A DNA stretch of 64,000 bases from Closterium sp. Naga37s-1. Its lineage: Eukaryota; Streptophyta; Zygnematophyceae; Desmidiales; Closteriaceae. Within the stretch, counting starts at the first letter, position 1, and each line of letters opens with the position of its first letter. This document shows, piece by piece, positions 47,001 through 55,986 of this stretch. Made by a program: the position numbers and the translations under genes. The notes beneath the pieces are model-generated. The model was not told where the DNA came from and did no database searches. It saw only the letters and a program-made list of their open reading frames with translations. The stretch spans positions 62,001 through 126,000 of the forward strand of contig CANJKZ010000402.1 in NCBI GenBank assembly GCA_947471745.1, in the 5' to 3' direction.

Positions 47001-48961
47001 TGAAGAAAGTGGGGGAGATGGAATGGGAAAATTCAATACGGACAGGATAAACGAGGGAAGGGGAAGAGGACGAGGGAGTGAGAGGAGGGAAAGTGGAGGA
47101 GCGAAATTGGAGGAAGAGGGATTTGAAGGAATGAAGAGGAATGAGGGAGGTGGAAGAGGAAAGGGAACATCTGGAAGAGGAAAAGAAACCAGGGGACGAG
47201 GCAAGGAGAAAAGGGGAATTGGGAAGTAATCGGGGGGAGAGAGGAGGAGAGAAGGAGCGAGAAAGAAATACCCCGGGAGCATTAGGGTTGTGCACTACAA
47301 GGTGCCTCGTTAAGGAGTCCATTAATGGAAAAGCCTTTTGGCAATTGTCATGCGGACACTCGAACTGCAGTGGATGAGATGAGGCAACGAGAAAAAATAA
47401 GAGTTCTGAGACGTCTCAAAACGAACTGCAGTGGATGAGGACGAGATGAGGCAACGAGCGAAGGAGGGAACGAGGGGAAGACAGGAAAGCATGTCCTCAA
47501 ATACAAGGAGCCTTTTGGGGCGCCTCAAATTTCAGAATCTACAACAAGGCGTTGTGAGGGTGTATGAGAGAGGGAGAGGATGAATGAGTGCGTGAGCAAG
47601 TGAGTGAGTGATCGGAGTGAGAGAGTGGTCGAGAGAGTGAGTGAGTGGTCAAGAGAGTGAGTGAGTGAGTGAGTGACTGAATGAGTGAGTGAGTGAGTGA
47701 GTGAGGGAGTGAGTGAGTGAGGGAAGCACACCTGCTTCCGCCGCTGCTTCTTCCCCAACTCCTCCCTCCCCTTCTTCTTTTCCTTCTCCTCCGCTCTCTC
47801 CTTACCCGTCGCCTTCCTCTCTTCCCACGCCTTCTCCTTCCCTGTCGACTTTCCCTCCTTCCCCTTACCTGCCCACCTCCCCCTTCTTCTCTTACTCGCT
47901 CTCTCCTTGTCCCTCTCCTCCCTTGCTTGCCTTGAAGCTCTTTCCCTCTTCTCTCCTCTCTCAGAACTCAACTCATTAATATCACGCACTTTACCACCGC
48001 ATCCTCTGTTATCAACCATCATCACCTCCTGAACATCATCATCCTCCTCTTCCTCATCCTCTTCCTCCTCCTCTTCCTCCTCCTCCTCCTCCTCCTCCTC
48101 CTCCTCCTCCTCCTCCTCCTCCTCCTCCTCCTCCTCCTCCTCCTCCTCCTCCTCATCCTGTCTCCCTTCACACTCCCCCACACCCTCCCCTGCCGTCTCC
48201 CACACACCCTTTTCCACACGCTCCCCTACCCTCTTCCACACCCCCCCCCCCACAGGATCCCCTACCCACTCCACCTCAACAACCTCCTCATCCTCATCTC
48301 CCTCCACCCCCCCTGCACCTCCCCCCTCCATCCCCCCTACATCTCCCCCCTCCAGCCCTCTTAGATCAGCCTCTCCCCCCTCCCCCACCTTTCCCCCCTC
48401 CCCCACCTCTTCCCCCTCCCCCACCTCTTTTCTCCCAGCATGGAACCCTTTAGCCCAAGCCATTCCTCCCTCTGACCCGCAAAACCCCATCCCGCCATCC
48501 CCCATGCGACCTTCCCCACCCCCACCCATCATTCCTCTCTCTGTCCCACCACACCATATCCCCCCCGCTTCCGCCACCTCCCTTCCCTTTTCCCCTTCCC
48601 CCTGCCCAATTTTCCCCGCTTCCCTCTGCGCATCTTGGCCCGCCGCTTCCCCGACTTGCGGAACCCCTTCCGCCCGCGCGCCTTCACCCGCAGCCTCCGC
48701 GCCATTCCCCCGCGCGGGAACAGGTAGAACGGGCTGAACCAGCGGAACGGGCAAAACGGGCGGAACCAGCGGAACCTTCGCTCTATTCCGCTGCGCCAGC
48801 CGAGGCGGAAGCCGCCGCGCGTAGCAGCATAGAGGCGGCGCGCCGTTTTGTCGATTCACAAGTCCTAAAATCACGCCGATGCCCGTTGTCAGGGATTTGC
48901 GCGCGATGACGGCCGCGCCGATGCCCGTTGCGAGGCCCGCTACATCGTCCCGCGAGGCCAT
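41089..48961 (-). CDS. TFIIIA-related array unit G6 (first finger deleted)
   Basis: Exon 1 48961-47732 starts MASRDDVAG and contains a poly-Glu run. It retains the usual donor, but the finger 2 codons before it are missing (GKKQRRKQ/GTGTGC). Finger 3 is 47364-47272 (93 bases). A 150-base exon 46721-46572 fuses finger 4 with finger 2 (CGECGNMFAERSMF). A second finger 3 is 46213-46121. The final exon 45558-41089 starts with a finger 4 whose last ligand is Cys instead of His (RHARWQC), then repeats DMMRYARWQC, long Glu/Arg and EEGAEEGAEE repeats, the HHFVGR module (about 41570), a short HLKQQ coil and a Gly-rich tail. The 93- and 150-base exons are the same sizes as in G4. Adjacent to CNX1 and probably closest to the ancestral junction. 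Function unknown. Confidence 0.6.
41743..41835. repeat. 26-base palindrome (ACGT centre) between 36-base direct repeats
   Basis: CGTG-TTTTGAGACGTCTCAAAA-CACG at 41777-41802 separates 36-base repeats (41743-41778 and 41800-41835) that differ at one base. It is inside the coding part of the last G6 exon. Confidence 0.95.
41950..43390 (-). repeat. Coding repeat (EEGAEEGAEE), G6
   Basis: About 1.4 kb of 12-base units (CTCCCTCCTCTG on the plus strand) encode EEGA, interspersed with EEGE, EVGA and EEGK. It is organised in larger duplicated blocks (for example 42540-42870 against 43060-43200). Confidence 0.92.
43785..44155 (-). repeat. 33/30/27-base coding tandem repeat (RRGETRDEEE) in G6
   Basis: Twelve in-frame units, the first six longer than the last six by one codon. 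CTTCTCCCCTCTCCTTCCCT on the plus strand. Confidence 0.92.
46267..46305. repeat. 20-base palindrome (GCGC centre) with 7-base direct repeats
   Basis: C-TTTTGAGGCGCCTCAAAA-G at 46281-46300, between AGCCTTT at 46267-46273 and 46299-46305. It lies in an intron of G6. Confidence 0.88.
46420..46570 (-). repeat. (TCAC)n tract at intron start, G6
   Basis: The tetranucleotide repeat begins a few bases after the donor of the 150-base exon (46571/46570). Confidence 0.9.
46801..46952. repeat. Palindrome (AATT centre) and hairpin between 46-base direct repeats
   Basis: TTGAGAATTCTCAA at 46876-46889 lies within longer arms TGCTGTAGGGTTTTT (about 46845-46859) and AAAAACCCTACAGCA (about 46889-46904), with a 16-base insertion on the left side. 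Direct repeats: 46801-46847 and about 46906-46951. Confidence 0.9.
47361..47458. repeat. Palindrome (ACGT centre) between 31-37-base direct repeats at a G6 splice acceptor
   Basis: TGAGACGTCTCA at 47407-47418 lies between CGAACTGCAGTGGATGAGAT... (47361-47391) and its copy (47422-47458). The duplicated segment includes the acceptor and first codons of the finger 3 exon. Confidence 0.92.
47585..47728 (-). repeat. (TCAC)n tract at intron 1 start, G6
   Basis: Tetranucleotide repeat immediately after the exon 1 donor, as in the other units. Confidence 0.9.
48058..48156 (-). repeat. (GAG)n poly-glutamate tract in G6 exon 1
   Basis: CTC/TCC triplets on the plus strand encode about 30 consecutive Glu. 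Confidence 0.92.
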
Positions 48962-49669
48962 CACGATCTAGCCCCTCTCGCTAGCCCTCCCGTGCCTCCC
49001 GTCCCACGGATTGCCGCCCTCTCTCACGAATATGCCTCTAGTCACAATTGTCCCACGGGAGTAATTTAAGCCCTCTCACCCCCTACTAGGCGTAATTTTG
49101 GTTGTTTTTTGTTTCCGAGGTGACTTCTGAGTCGACTACTGTCTGCTGTTATACAGTGTGTGTTTTTTGAGAATTCTCAAAAAACCTACAGTGAAACTAA
49201 TTCTGAAATAAGAAATGCGCGCTACTCCCTTTTTTGCTAAATGGACAGTGCGCGGTCCGTTAGTAGTACACACGCGCGCATTAATTGCCCTCGGCGGCTA
49301 GAAACAGTTCGCACGCTGGCGGAAATAGAACAAGACCGTCGTGTACGACGTGAAGCGACACGGCGAAATGCGCGCCCGGGGAAGCTTGCGCCCCCTCTTG
49401 TCAGGAAAGGAAGGAGTTCTTTGCAACGTGCGGTGCAATTGGGGGGCGAATAATTAGTGCTGCGACATTGGCTCCCGCGATAAACATTGCTCATGCTAAT
49501 GAAGATGTGAAAACGTTTCTGTACAGCATTAAAGATTTCTAGATGGGGAGGGAGTGAGAAACTGAGGTACACCACGTACTCTGCTGGCCTGAGTTCATCA
49601 ATTTGAATTTGTAGTACAAAAAAAATATCACATCTGGTTTCGTGCACAGAAAAATATCTCCAGATTACT
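48962..49669. other. Upstream region of G6
   Basis: It contains a 22-base palindrome TTTTTTGAG-AATT-CTCAAAAAA's core at 49163-49184 flanked by TACAGTG (49152-49158 and 49187-49193), a worn palindrome half GTGACTTCTGAGTCGACTAC at 49122-49141, and the GCGACATTGGCT word shared with other units at 49461. No gene is seen. Confidence 0.6.
49152..49193. repeat. 22-base palindrome (AATT centre) with 7-base direct repeats
   Basis: Palindrome at 49163-49184 between TACAGTG copies, in the G6 upstream region. Confidence 0.92.
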
Positions 49670-50050
49670 TTATTGATTTGGTCATGCCAGGGGGGGTGTG
49701 TGTGTGGCAGGGAAGGTGGGGTGGTTCACCCGCTTGTCCCCTTTCGAGTACCGTACTTCAAGCCATGCGGTAGAGTTGGCATGAGGGCACAACGATCAGG
49801 TCAGGTTCTCTCAACCCCGTCGTTGTCTTATGGATCTATGCCAGACATTAATAAAAACATCACTTGGTCATGCCAGGGTGGGGCATGTGGCAGGGGGAGC
49901 ATCTCCTGCTTGTCCCGTTCAGACAACAGGAGCCGTGGCACTTGGCATGTGGCAGCTGCTTCTGCCCATCCAATAGAGCTGGCACGAGGGCACAGCTCTG
50001 AACTCTCTCAAGAGCACGTTGTCTTGTGAACCTAAGCTAGTCAGCCCAGA
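49670..50050 (-). repeat. Two tandem worn copies of CNX1 exon 11 plus 3' flank
   Basis: Units of about 185 bases repeat the stop-codon region (CATCACTTGGTCATGCCAGG), the C-terminal codons and about 100 bases of 3' flank (AGCTGGCACGAGGGCACA, TTGTCTTRTG). One unit is 49865-50050 and another about 49680-49865. The same unit is the source of the remnants between G2-G6. Confidence 0.8.
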
Positions 50051-50055
50051 AACCA

Positions 50056-53000
50056 TCACTTGGCTATGCCAGGGTGGGGCGTGTGGCGGGGGTGTTTCTC
50101 CCGCTTGTCCCCTTTCAGCTGCTTCAAGCCATGGGGAAGAGCAGGCACGAGAGCAGCCAGGCATTCTGACACCGCATTAGGGTTGCCAGGCAGGTTGAGG
50201 ATCTGAGGGGTTCAGATGGATGGTGGGTGGGTGGGTGGGGCCAGGAGAAGAGGTTAAGCTTGTGGCTGCACCAACTTGCAGGTTGCCCATGTTACCATAC
50301 CATGCATGATGCACCGATGCACCATGCATGTTATGCATGCCATGCACCCATGCATCCATGAACGCATGCTGTCATGCTATCTTACCAGAGTGGAGCCTCG
50401 GATGCCTGCAGCCATGCACAATTGCATGCTGCATCCATCCAACCACCCATGTCACCATGCATCATGCCCCCATGCCCCCATGCACCCATACCCCCATGGC
50501 CCCATGCTGTCATGCTATCTCACCAGAGTGGAGCCTCTAATGCCAGCAGCCATGCGCGAGAGCATGGCAAAGGGCGTGATCTGCATGGGAGAAACGAGAG
50601 AAGAAAAGCAGTCGATAGAACAAACAAGGGTGCGTGAGAGAAGGAAAAAAATGACACAGGGAACAAATTTGTCACCTTATATGTTGTCGAGCCTGAACAT
50701 CCCACCCTCCCCTACCTTTTTTCCCTGCCCTTCCTCTCTTAAGAAAAGAGAAAGAGAAACGAAAGATATAAAAAACCCTACCCTGAGGCTCTCCTGCAGC
50801 ATGGCATGGGTGAGGCCCGGTGCAGAGCGGTGGAAGAGCGGCGCACAGGCTTCAGGAGTGACATCCCGGGGAGAGAACCCCGTGCCCCCTGTCGTTATAA
50901 TCACATCCACTGCTGCCACACCCGCTGCCTCAGGAGTTGACGCAGAAATTTCGTCCCCATCCGCCCATGCCTTAACCTGCGCTGCTATCTTGTCTGGGTC
51001 GTCTGGAACAACAGCCGTCGCCACCACTGCTGCTGCTGGCAGCAGCGACTGCACTGCCTGCACTGCCCTGGGGCCACTGGGTGGCGAGAGGGGTTACAGT
51101 GTGAAAGGCATGGAGGACACGGGCATGGCGTTGGAAGGCGGGAATTAGAGCAAGCGCCCATGGAAACACAGCAAGGGAAGAGGAGAAAGTCATGCTCTAC
51201 TCGGCACTACCAAGGGGGACATGGGACTGAACATTATGCTGCAGGGTGTTTTTGAGAATTCTCAAAAACACCATGCTCTACTCGGCGCTACCAGGGGGGA
51301 CATGGGACTGAACATTTGCAAGAGGGAAACCTCAATTCTACCAGACCTGCCACCACCGCAGGACCACTTTCTTGACTCACCTGGCATCTGCTGCTAGGCC
51401 TGACGCCACCGTGTCACTGACAGTCAGAATCGCCACTCGCACACCCGCACCCACAGTCGAGGCAGCAGCACCAGCAGTGGAAGGAGAGGCAACAGCAGCA
51501 GCAACAGCAGGGGCGGAAGCAGCACCAGCGCTTTGCTTATGCCCATGCCCATGCCCTTCCCCATGCCCATGCCCTTTCCCACACCCATGCTTCTCCCCCT
51601 CCTCTCCCTCCCCTCCCCTGCCCACAGCCTGCCCTCCTTCCGTCCTTCCCACTGCCATCCCAGGGACCGCCAGGCACGCAGCAGCATCAGGCAGCAGCAG
51701 CGCGGAGACCAGCGAGCCGGCAGGGAGGGAGCCCTGCGCCTGGGGCAGCTCCAGCAGGCAGTGTGCTGAGCGCATGGAGAGCAGGCGGCTGCTGATCTGC
51801 CTGCCTGTGCTGTCTGCTACGAAACCAGACACAGTGGTGGAGGAAGGAGGAGCAGGAGTAGCAGAAGCAGTAGTGGCAGTAGCAGTAGCAGTGGTGGGAG
51901 CAGCAGCAGAGGAGGCGAGGGCAGCAGGGACGTTTGGCTCCCAGCGGAGGGATGCCCGGTGGTACTCGGGGCGGTCAGGGTCGAGGCGGAGAGACGAAGA
52001 GATGTGGACCTGCACCCTGAGGGGTTCGGGGAAAAGGGATTGGAGGAGTGCAATGCGATGCAGTATGGTGCATTTAAAATCGTGGCATGTGTGGTTCCCA
52101 GCGGACGGATGCTTGTCGTACTCAGGGCAATCTGGGTCCAGGCGGGAGAGCAGAGGAGATGTGGGCCTGCACCCTGAGGGATGGGGGCAATTCAATGGAA
52201 CGAGTGGAACACTTTTCATTCAAAGCACGCGCGGTGGGCTTCGTGCTAATCAGGACGCCCAGGGAACAGGCGCACAGTACTAGCACCCTGGGAAGAGGAG
52301 AGGAGATGCAGGTGGCTTGTACGCTGGGGAGTGACGGAGGAGAGCAAGCACACAATGCAGAGCCGCTTAGCTTCTCATGGGAAAGGTTTAGTGAGCTAAG
52401 CCACACCCCTCCTTACCTGTGCAACAGGGGTTGACGCCACCCCCCCATTTGCCGTATGGCGGGCAGCACAAACAGGTTGAAGCACACCATGCAGCTGACC
52501 GGATTCCCGGGCAGCCCAAAAACTATCGTTCGGTGCGGTTGGGCGGCGCCGTCGGTCTTATCTGAAGGGGTTTCGATGGTTGCGAAAGTGAGCGGTTTTC
52601 CTGGCTTCATGTGTACCTGATAAAGAGGAGAGGGGAGGGAAGGGAGGAGAGAGAGGATTGACGGGACGGAGGGAGAGAGAGGAGAGAAGGGAGAGAGAGG
52701 AGGGAAGTGGGGGAGAGGACGGAAGGGATGGGAAGGAGAGTAGGTTCTGGCCTTAGTCACCCATGTGTCGACGAGGGTAAGCGGCCTTCCTGGTTTCATG
52801 TGGAAGTGACGAAGAGGAGAGAGAGGAGTGACTGGAGGGAGAGGAAACGAATGAGAAGGGAGAGGGAAATGAAGAGGGAAGGGAAGCGAGGGAGGCAAGG
52901 AGGAAGATTAAGAAGCACTCACCCTGCCGGAAACTTCTCACCCGGCCGAAATGAACAGTGGCCAGCCATTCCAGCAGCGGCTTGGCAAAGTCCCTATCGC

Positions 53001-55986
53001 CCGACATCCCTCCAGACGCCACCACCACATCCGCCCTCCCTGCCAAAACACCCTCACTGGCCCCTCTGCTAGCCCTCAAATCAAACCAGTAACTCTCCCA
53101 GGAAAAAAAAGCACCCACTCACTTGCACCCACTCACCCGCCCAAAATGCACAGTCCCAAGCCTCTCCAGCAGCGGCTTAACATAGTCCCTATCGCCCATG
53201 GACACCCCTCCAGACGCCACCACCACATCTGCTCTCGCTGCTAGTGCCCTCTCAAACGCTGCTGCCACGGCCTCCTCTGTATCCGCTGCTATGCCCAGAT
53301 CCAGAGGGGCCGGGCTGTTGGCTGCTGGTGCTGCTGATGGTGCCGCTGATGATGCTGTTGCCCCTGACGCTGCTCCTAAGTGTTGCTGCACAGCGGCCAG
53401 CAGCATGGAGCGATTGGCGTCCCTGATCTGCAAACACATGACACAGGAACGGGAGGCATGGAGAAAGAATGGGAATGAACACGTCACATGTCACAAGTCA
53501 CGTCACACAATGCAGTGCAGTCCATCATATGTTAGAAATGCACACAATGCATGCTCCTATCGAGGCACGCCACGGGGGTGGAGTGGATGGTGGTGACGTG
53601 GCAATGGGGGGGTTGCAGAGTGGGGTGTACTGATTCAAGCTATACTAAGCTGTGTGGGGTCATATCACGTTGACTATATTCATATGGTCTGTGAATCCCT
53701 GACAAACCATCACCATGCCATGGGGGGAAATGCAGGTGGGTTTCAGAGCATTCACCCAAGCTCTAATCTAACCCACGTGTGGTCCATGATGCATTTGCTA
53801 TGCTTCCTAGCCCCAGTTTTGAGGCGCCTCAAAAGGGGTTTCAGAGCATTCACCCAAGCTCTAAGCCACGGGTGGTCCATGATGCATTTGCTATGCTTCC
53901 TTCCTAGCCCCAGCCAGTGCACTTACAGAAACCCACTTACCATGCCACGAGGGAGAGCGGTGCCGGGATGCAGCGAGGGGTCTATGAGCTCGTCTCCAGT
54001 TGAGAGGACAGCCACTAGAGGCTGCCGGTGCACCTGAGGGGTGGAGGAGGGGGATGAGAAGGAAGAGCAAGAAAGAGGGAGAAAGAGAGGGAGTGAAGGG
54101 GTGCAGCGAAGGCTCGATGAGCTCGTCTCCTGTGAAGAGAACTGCCACCAGTGGCTGCCGTGCACCTGCAAGGCATATGCAGGGGCGACGAAGGAAAGAA
54201 ATGCCTAAAGAAATCTGACAAAGTGGTTCGGTTGTTGAGAGGTATATGAGCTCATTGCCGTGGAGAGGACTGCCCCCTGGGAGGGAAGAATGGGGGAAAG
54301 GAAAGACGGATTCACCAGCGGTTGGAAAATGCGACAGTCAGGCTAGAAGGAAGAGTGCAGGATTGAGACGTCTCTCATATTCCAGATGGAGCAGTGTATG
54401 TTGGGCAAACAACTCACATGCACGTGTGCAGCCCCCACGGTTGCCAGCAGCCCTATTTCCGCTGGCCCAACACGCTCCCCCGCCTTCAGAACCACCGTAC
54501 CCGCTGCCAGATCCGAACCCTGCACGAGGCCCAAGGCACAAGGGGCAGAATGTGGCAGCATGGCTTGCAAGCCCGCCCTGGTGGTGTGTGGTGGTGTGTG
54601 GTGGTGGCAGTGATGTGAGTGCGTGCGGACGTGTGCATGCAAGTACATCTGTGTGTTGAACGCTCTCGCATTCGGGTTGTTTTGTGCATGGAAGAGAGCA
54701 GCAGAGAGAACCCGAGGCAGGAATCTCAATCCACTTTCCACACTCCAATACAGCGGGTAGAGTTTCCAACACACGCACCACGGTGCGAATGTCTTGCCCC
54801 ACTGTAGCGCCCTTCACTATAGTCACACGCCTCTGGCCGCTGGAGCAGTCAACAGGAAGCGTGTCCTCCACTTGAATCACCGCGTCCGCACCCTGAGGTA
54901 CCGGGCCTGAGAGGGGGAAGAGAGAGGGGAGAGGAAGGGAAAAAAGATGTAATGGATGGACACTAGTCACGATGTGGTCACAGAGTCACCTGGCAGCTTG
55001 TCCTCCACTTGAATCACCGCGTCCGCACCCTGAGGTACCGGGCCTGAGAGGGGTGAGAGGGTCAGTCAGACAGAGACGTCTCAGAACTCGGTGTGCATAA
55101 ATTGGCAATGGAGAATACACACCTGATGTAGAAACATTCCCAATAAGAAATGCGCACCTCCCGTGGTGATGTAAGCGACTGTGCCAGGTGTCACCACCAC
55201 ATTGGCTGCATCATCCCCAGCACGTGCTTCAGCAATGATGGGGTACTCGCCCGGCCCGTCCGCTGCCACCACCGCGTAGCCATCCTGCCATTAAGATAGT
55301 CAAGTCGCAAAAACAACAAGGTGAATTTTGGGTCAACTCAAAATGATGGGGTACTCGCCCGGCCCGTCCGCTGCCACCACCGCGTAGCCATCCTGCCGTC
55401 ACGAAGAATATCCGACGATGGAGATGCATTTTGAATCGACTCAAGCTTCATCTTGCATCGAGTTCCACCTCAGCATCGCCAGCATCACGCATAAAAGGGA
55501 CGATACAGAAGGAGTGGCACATCGCGTCGGCACAAGGAGTTCAACAAACCAATATTCTGAAGAATTGTGTTTGAAGGACTTGTAACGAAAGACATCGCAG
55601 TGCCCACGAGACTTATTGTACTGAAATTGTATCAAGCAACTTCATGATCGATCTGATCTTCGTTGTAGAGCTCAAATCAGGAAGGAAACAACAGAGCAAT
55701 GCAGTGACGCCAAGATTGAGGATGAGGTGAAAAAATACTCTCAATTGCCTCATCTTGCCTTGATTGAAGCTGGAAATGGCGGCATCGGCTCGGGAGCGAT
55801 GACATCTTTCGCGAGTACACATCCTAACGAATTGTTCAGCGAAGCCGTAACCGCTGGAAGCGGTTTCGCGTGCTCGAGAACAAGCTTCTGAGCCTCGTCA
55901 ACTGAAACCATCGGATACGCGGAACTAGGAGCGCCTTCCACGGCGGGAATTCCGCAAGAATGGTGCGCGTCGTCACCATGAGCCAT
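50056..55986 (-). CDS. CNX1: Molybdopterin molybdenumtransferase / MPT adenylyltransferase CNX1
   Basis: Eleven exons: 55986-55759, 55284-55158, 54906-54779, 54519-54418, 54033-53941, 53427-53137, 52616-52417, 52016-51381, 51076-50782, 50580-50524, 50202-50056; 767 residues. The N-terminal E domain (MoeA-like) shows [73 protein letters not shown] and [14 protein letters not shown]. The G domain (MogA-like) shows [34 protein letters not shown] and [10 protein letters not shown], ending in [10 protein letters not shown]. The G domain adenylates molybdopterin and the E domain inserts molybdate, in the cytosol. The E-then-G order is the plant arrangement. The linker between domains is longer than usual and holds a Gly-His run ([12 protein letters not shown]). 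Intron 1 appears to use a GC donor (AAG/GCAAGA). Many exons have partial copies in the neighbouring introns. Bidirectional upstream region shared with the PMT-like gene. Confidence 0.95.
50383..50418 (-). repeat. Donor-side copy of CNX1 exon 10
   Basis: The last 11 codons of exon 10 ([10 protein letters not shown]) with its GT donor are repeated downstream of the real exon, in intron 10. Confidence 0.85.
51191..51316. repeat. 28-base palindrome (AATT centre) between 45-base direct repeats, CNX1 intron 8
   Basis: GGTGT-TTTTGAGAATTCTCAAAA-ACACC at 51245-51272. Direct repeats CATGCTCTACTCGGCACTAC... at 51191-51235 and 51272-51316, with three small differences. Confidence 0.95.
52087..52340 (-). 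repeat. Two acceptor-side copies of CNX1 exon 8
   Basis: The start of exon 8 (VQVHISS...[10 protein letters not shown] and a more diverged VQATCISS) is repeated upstream of the real exon at 52087-52175 and about 52265-52335, each with an AG acceptor. Confidence 0.8.
52765..52812 (-). repeat. Acceptor-side copy of CNX1 exon 7
   Basis: HMKPGRPLT lies upstream of exon 7 (HMKPGKPLT). The acceptor itself is lost in the copy. Confidence 0.75.
52936..53065 (-). repeat. Donor-side copy of CNX1 exon 6
   Basis: The second half of exon 6 ([24 protein letters not shown]) with its donor is repeated downstream of exon 6. A codon is missing (GGVSMGD against GGMSGD), so it would encode a defective loop. 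Confidence 0.85.
53738..53913. repeat. 18-base palindrome (GCGC centre) between 79-base direct repeats, CNX1 intron 5
   Basis: TTTTGAGGCGCCTCAAAA at 53817-53834 lies between repeats 53738-53816 and 53835-53913 (GGGTTTCAGAGCATTCACCC...), which differ at several positions. Confidence 0.95.
54098..54168 (-). repeat. Acceptor-side copy of CNX1 exon 5
   Basis: [21 protein letters not shown] lies upstream of the real exon 5 ([21 protein letters not shown]). It is in frame but without the donor. Confidence 0.85.
54990..55046 (-). repeat. Acceptor-side copy of CNX1 exon 3
   Basis: [15 protein letters not shown] with its CTCAG acceptor is repeated upstream of exon 3, identical in about 45 bases. Confidence 0.88.
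55234..55397 (-). repeat. Worn palindrome between 56-base direct repeats of CNX1 exon 2 start
   Basis: The first part of exon 2 with its acceptor (55234-55289) is repeated at 55342-55397. Between them is ATTTTGGGTCAACTCAAAAT (55325-55344), a palindrome copy with two mismatches. Confidence 0.92.

Noticed and set aside
54098..54168. Alternative CNX1 exon 5
   Set aside because: It keeps the acceptor but has no donor in frame; treated as a partial copy.
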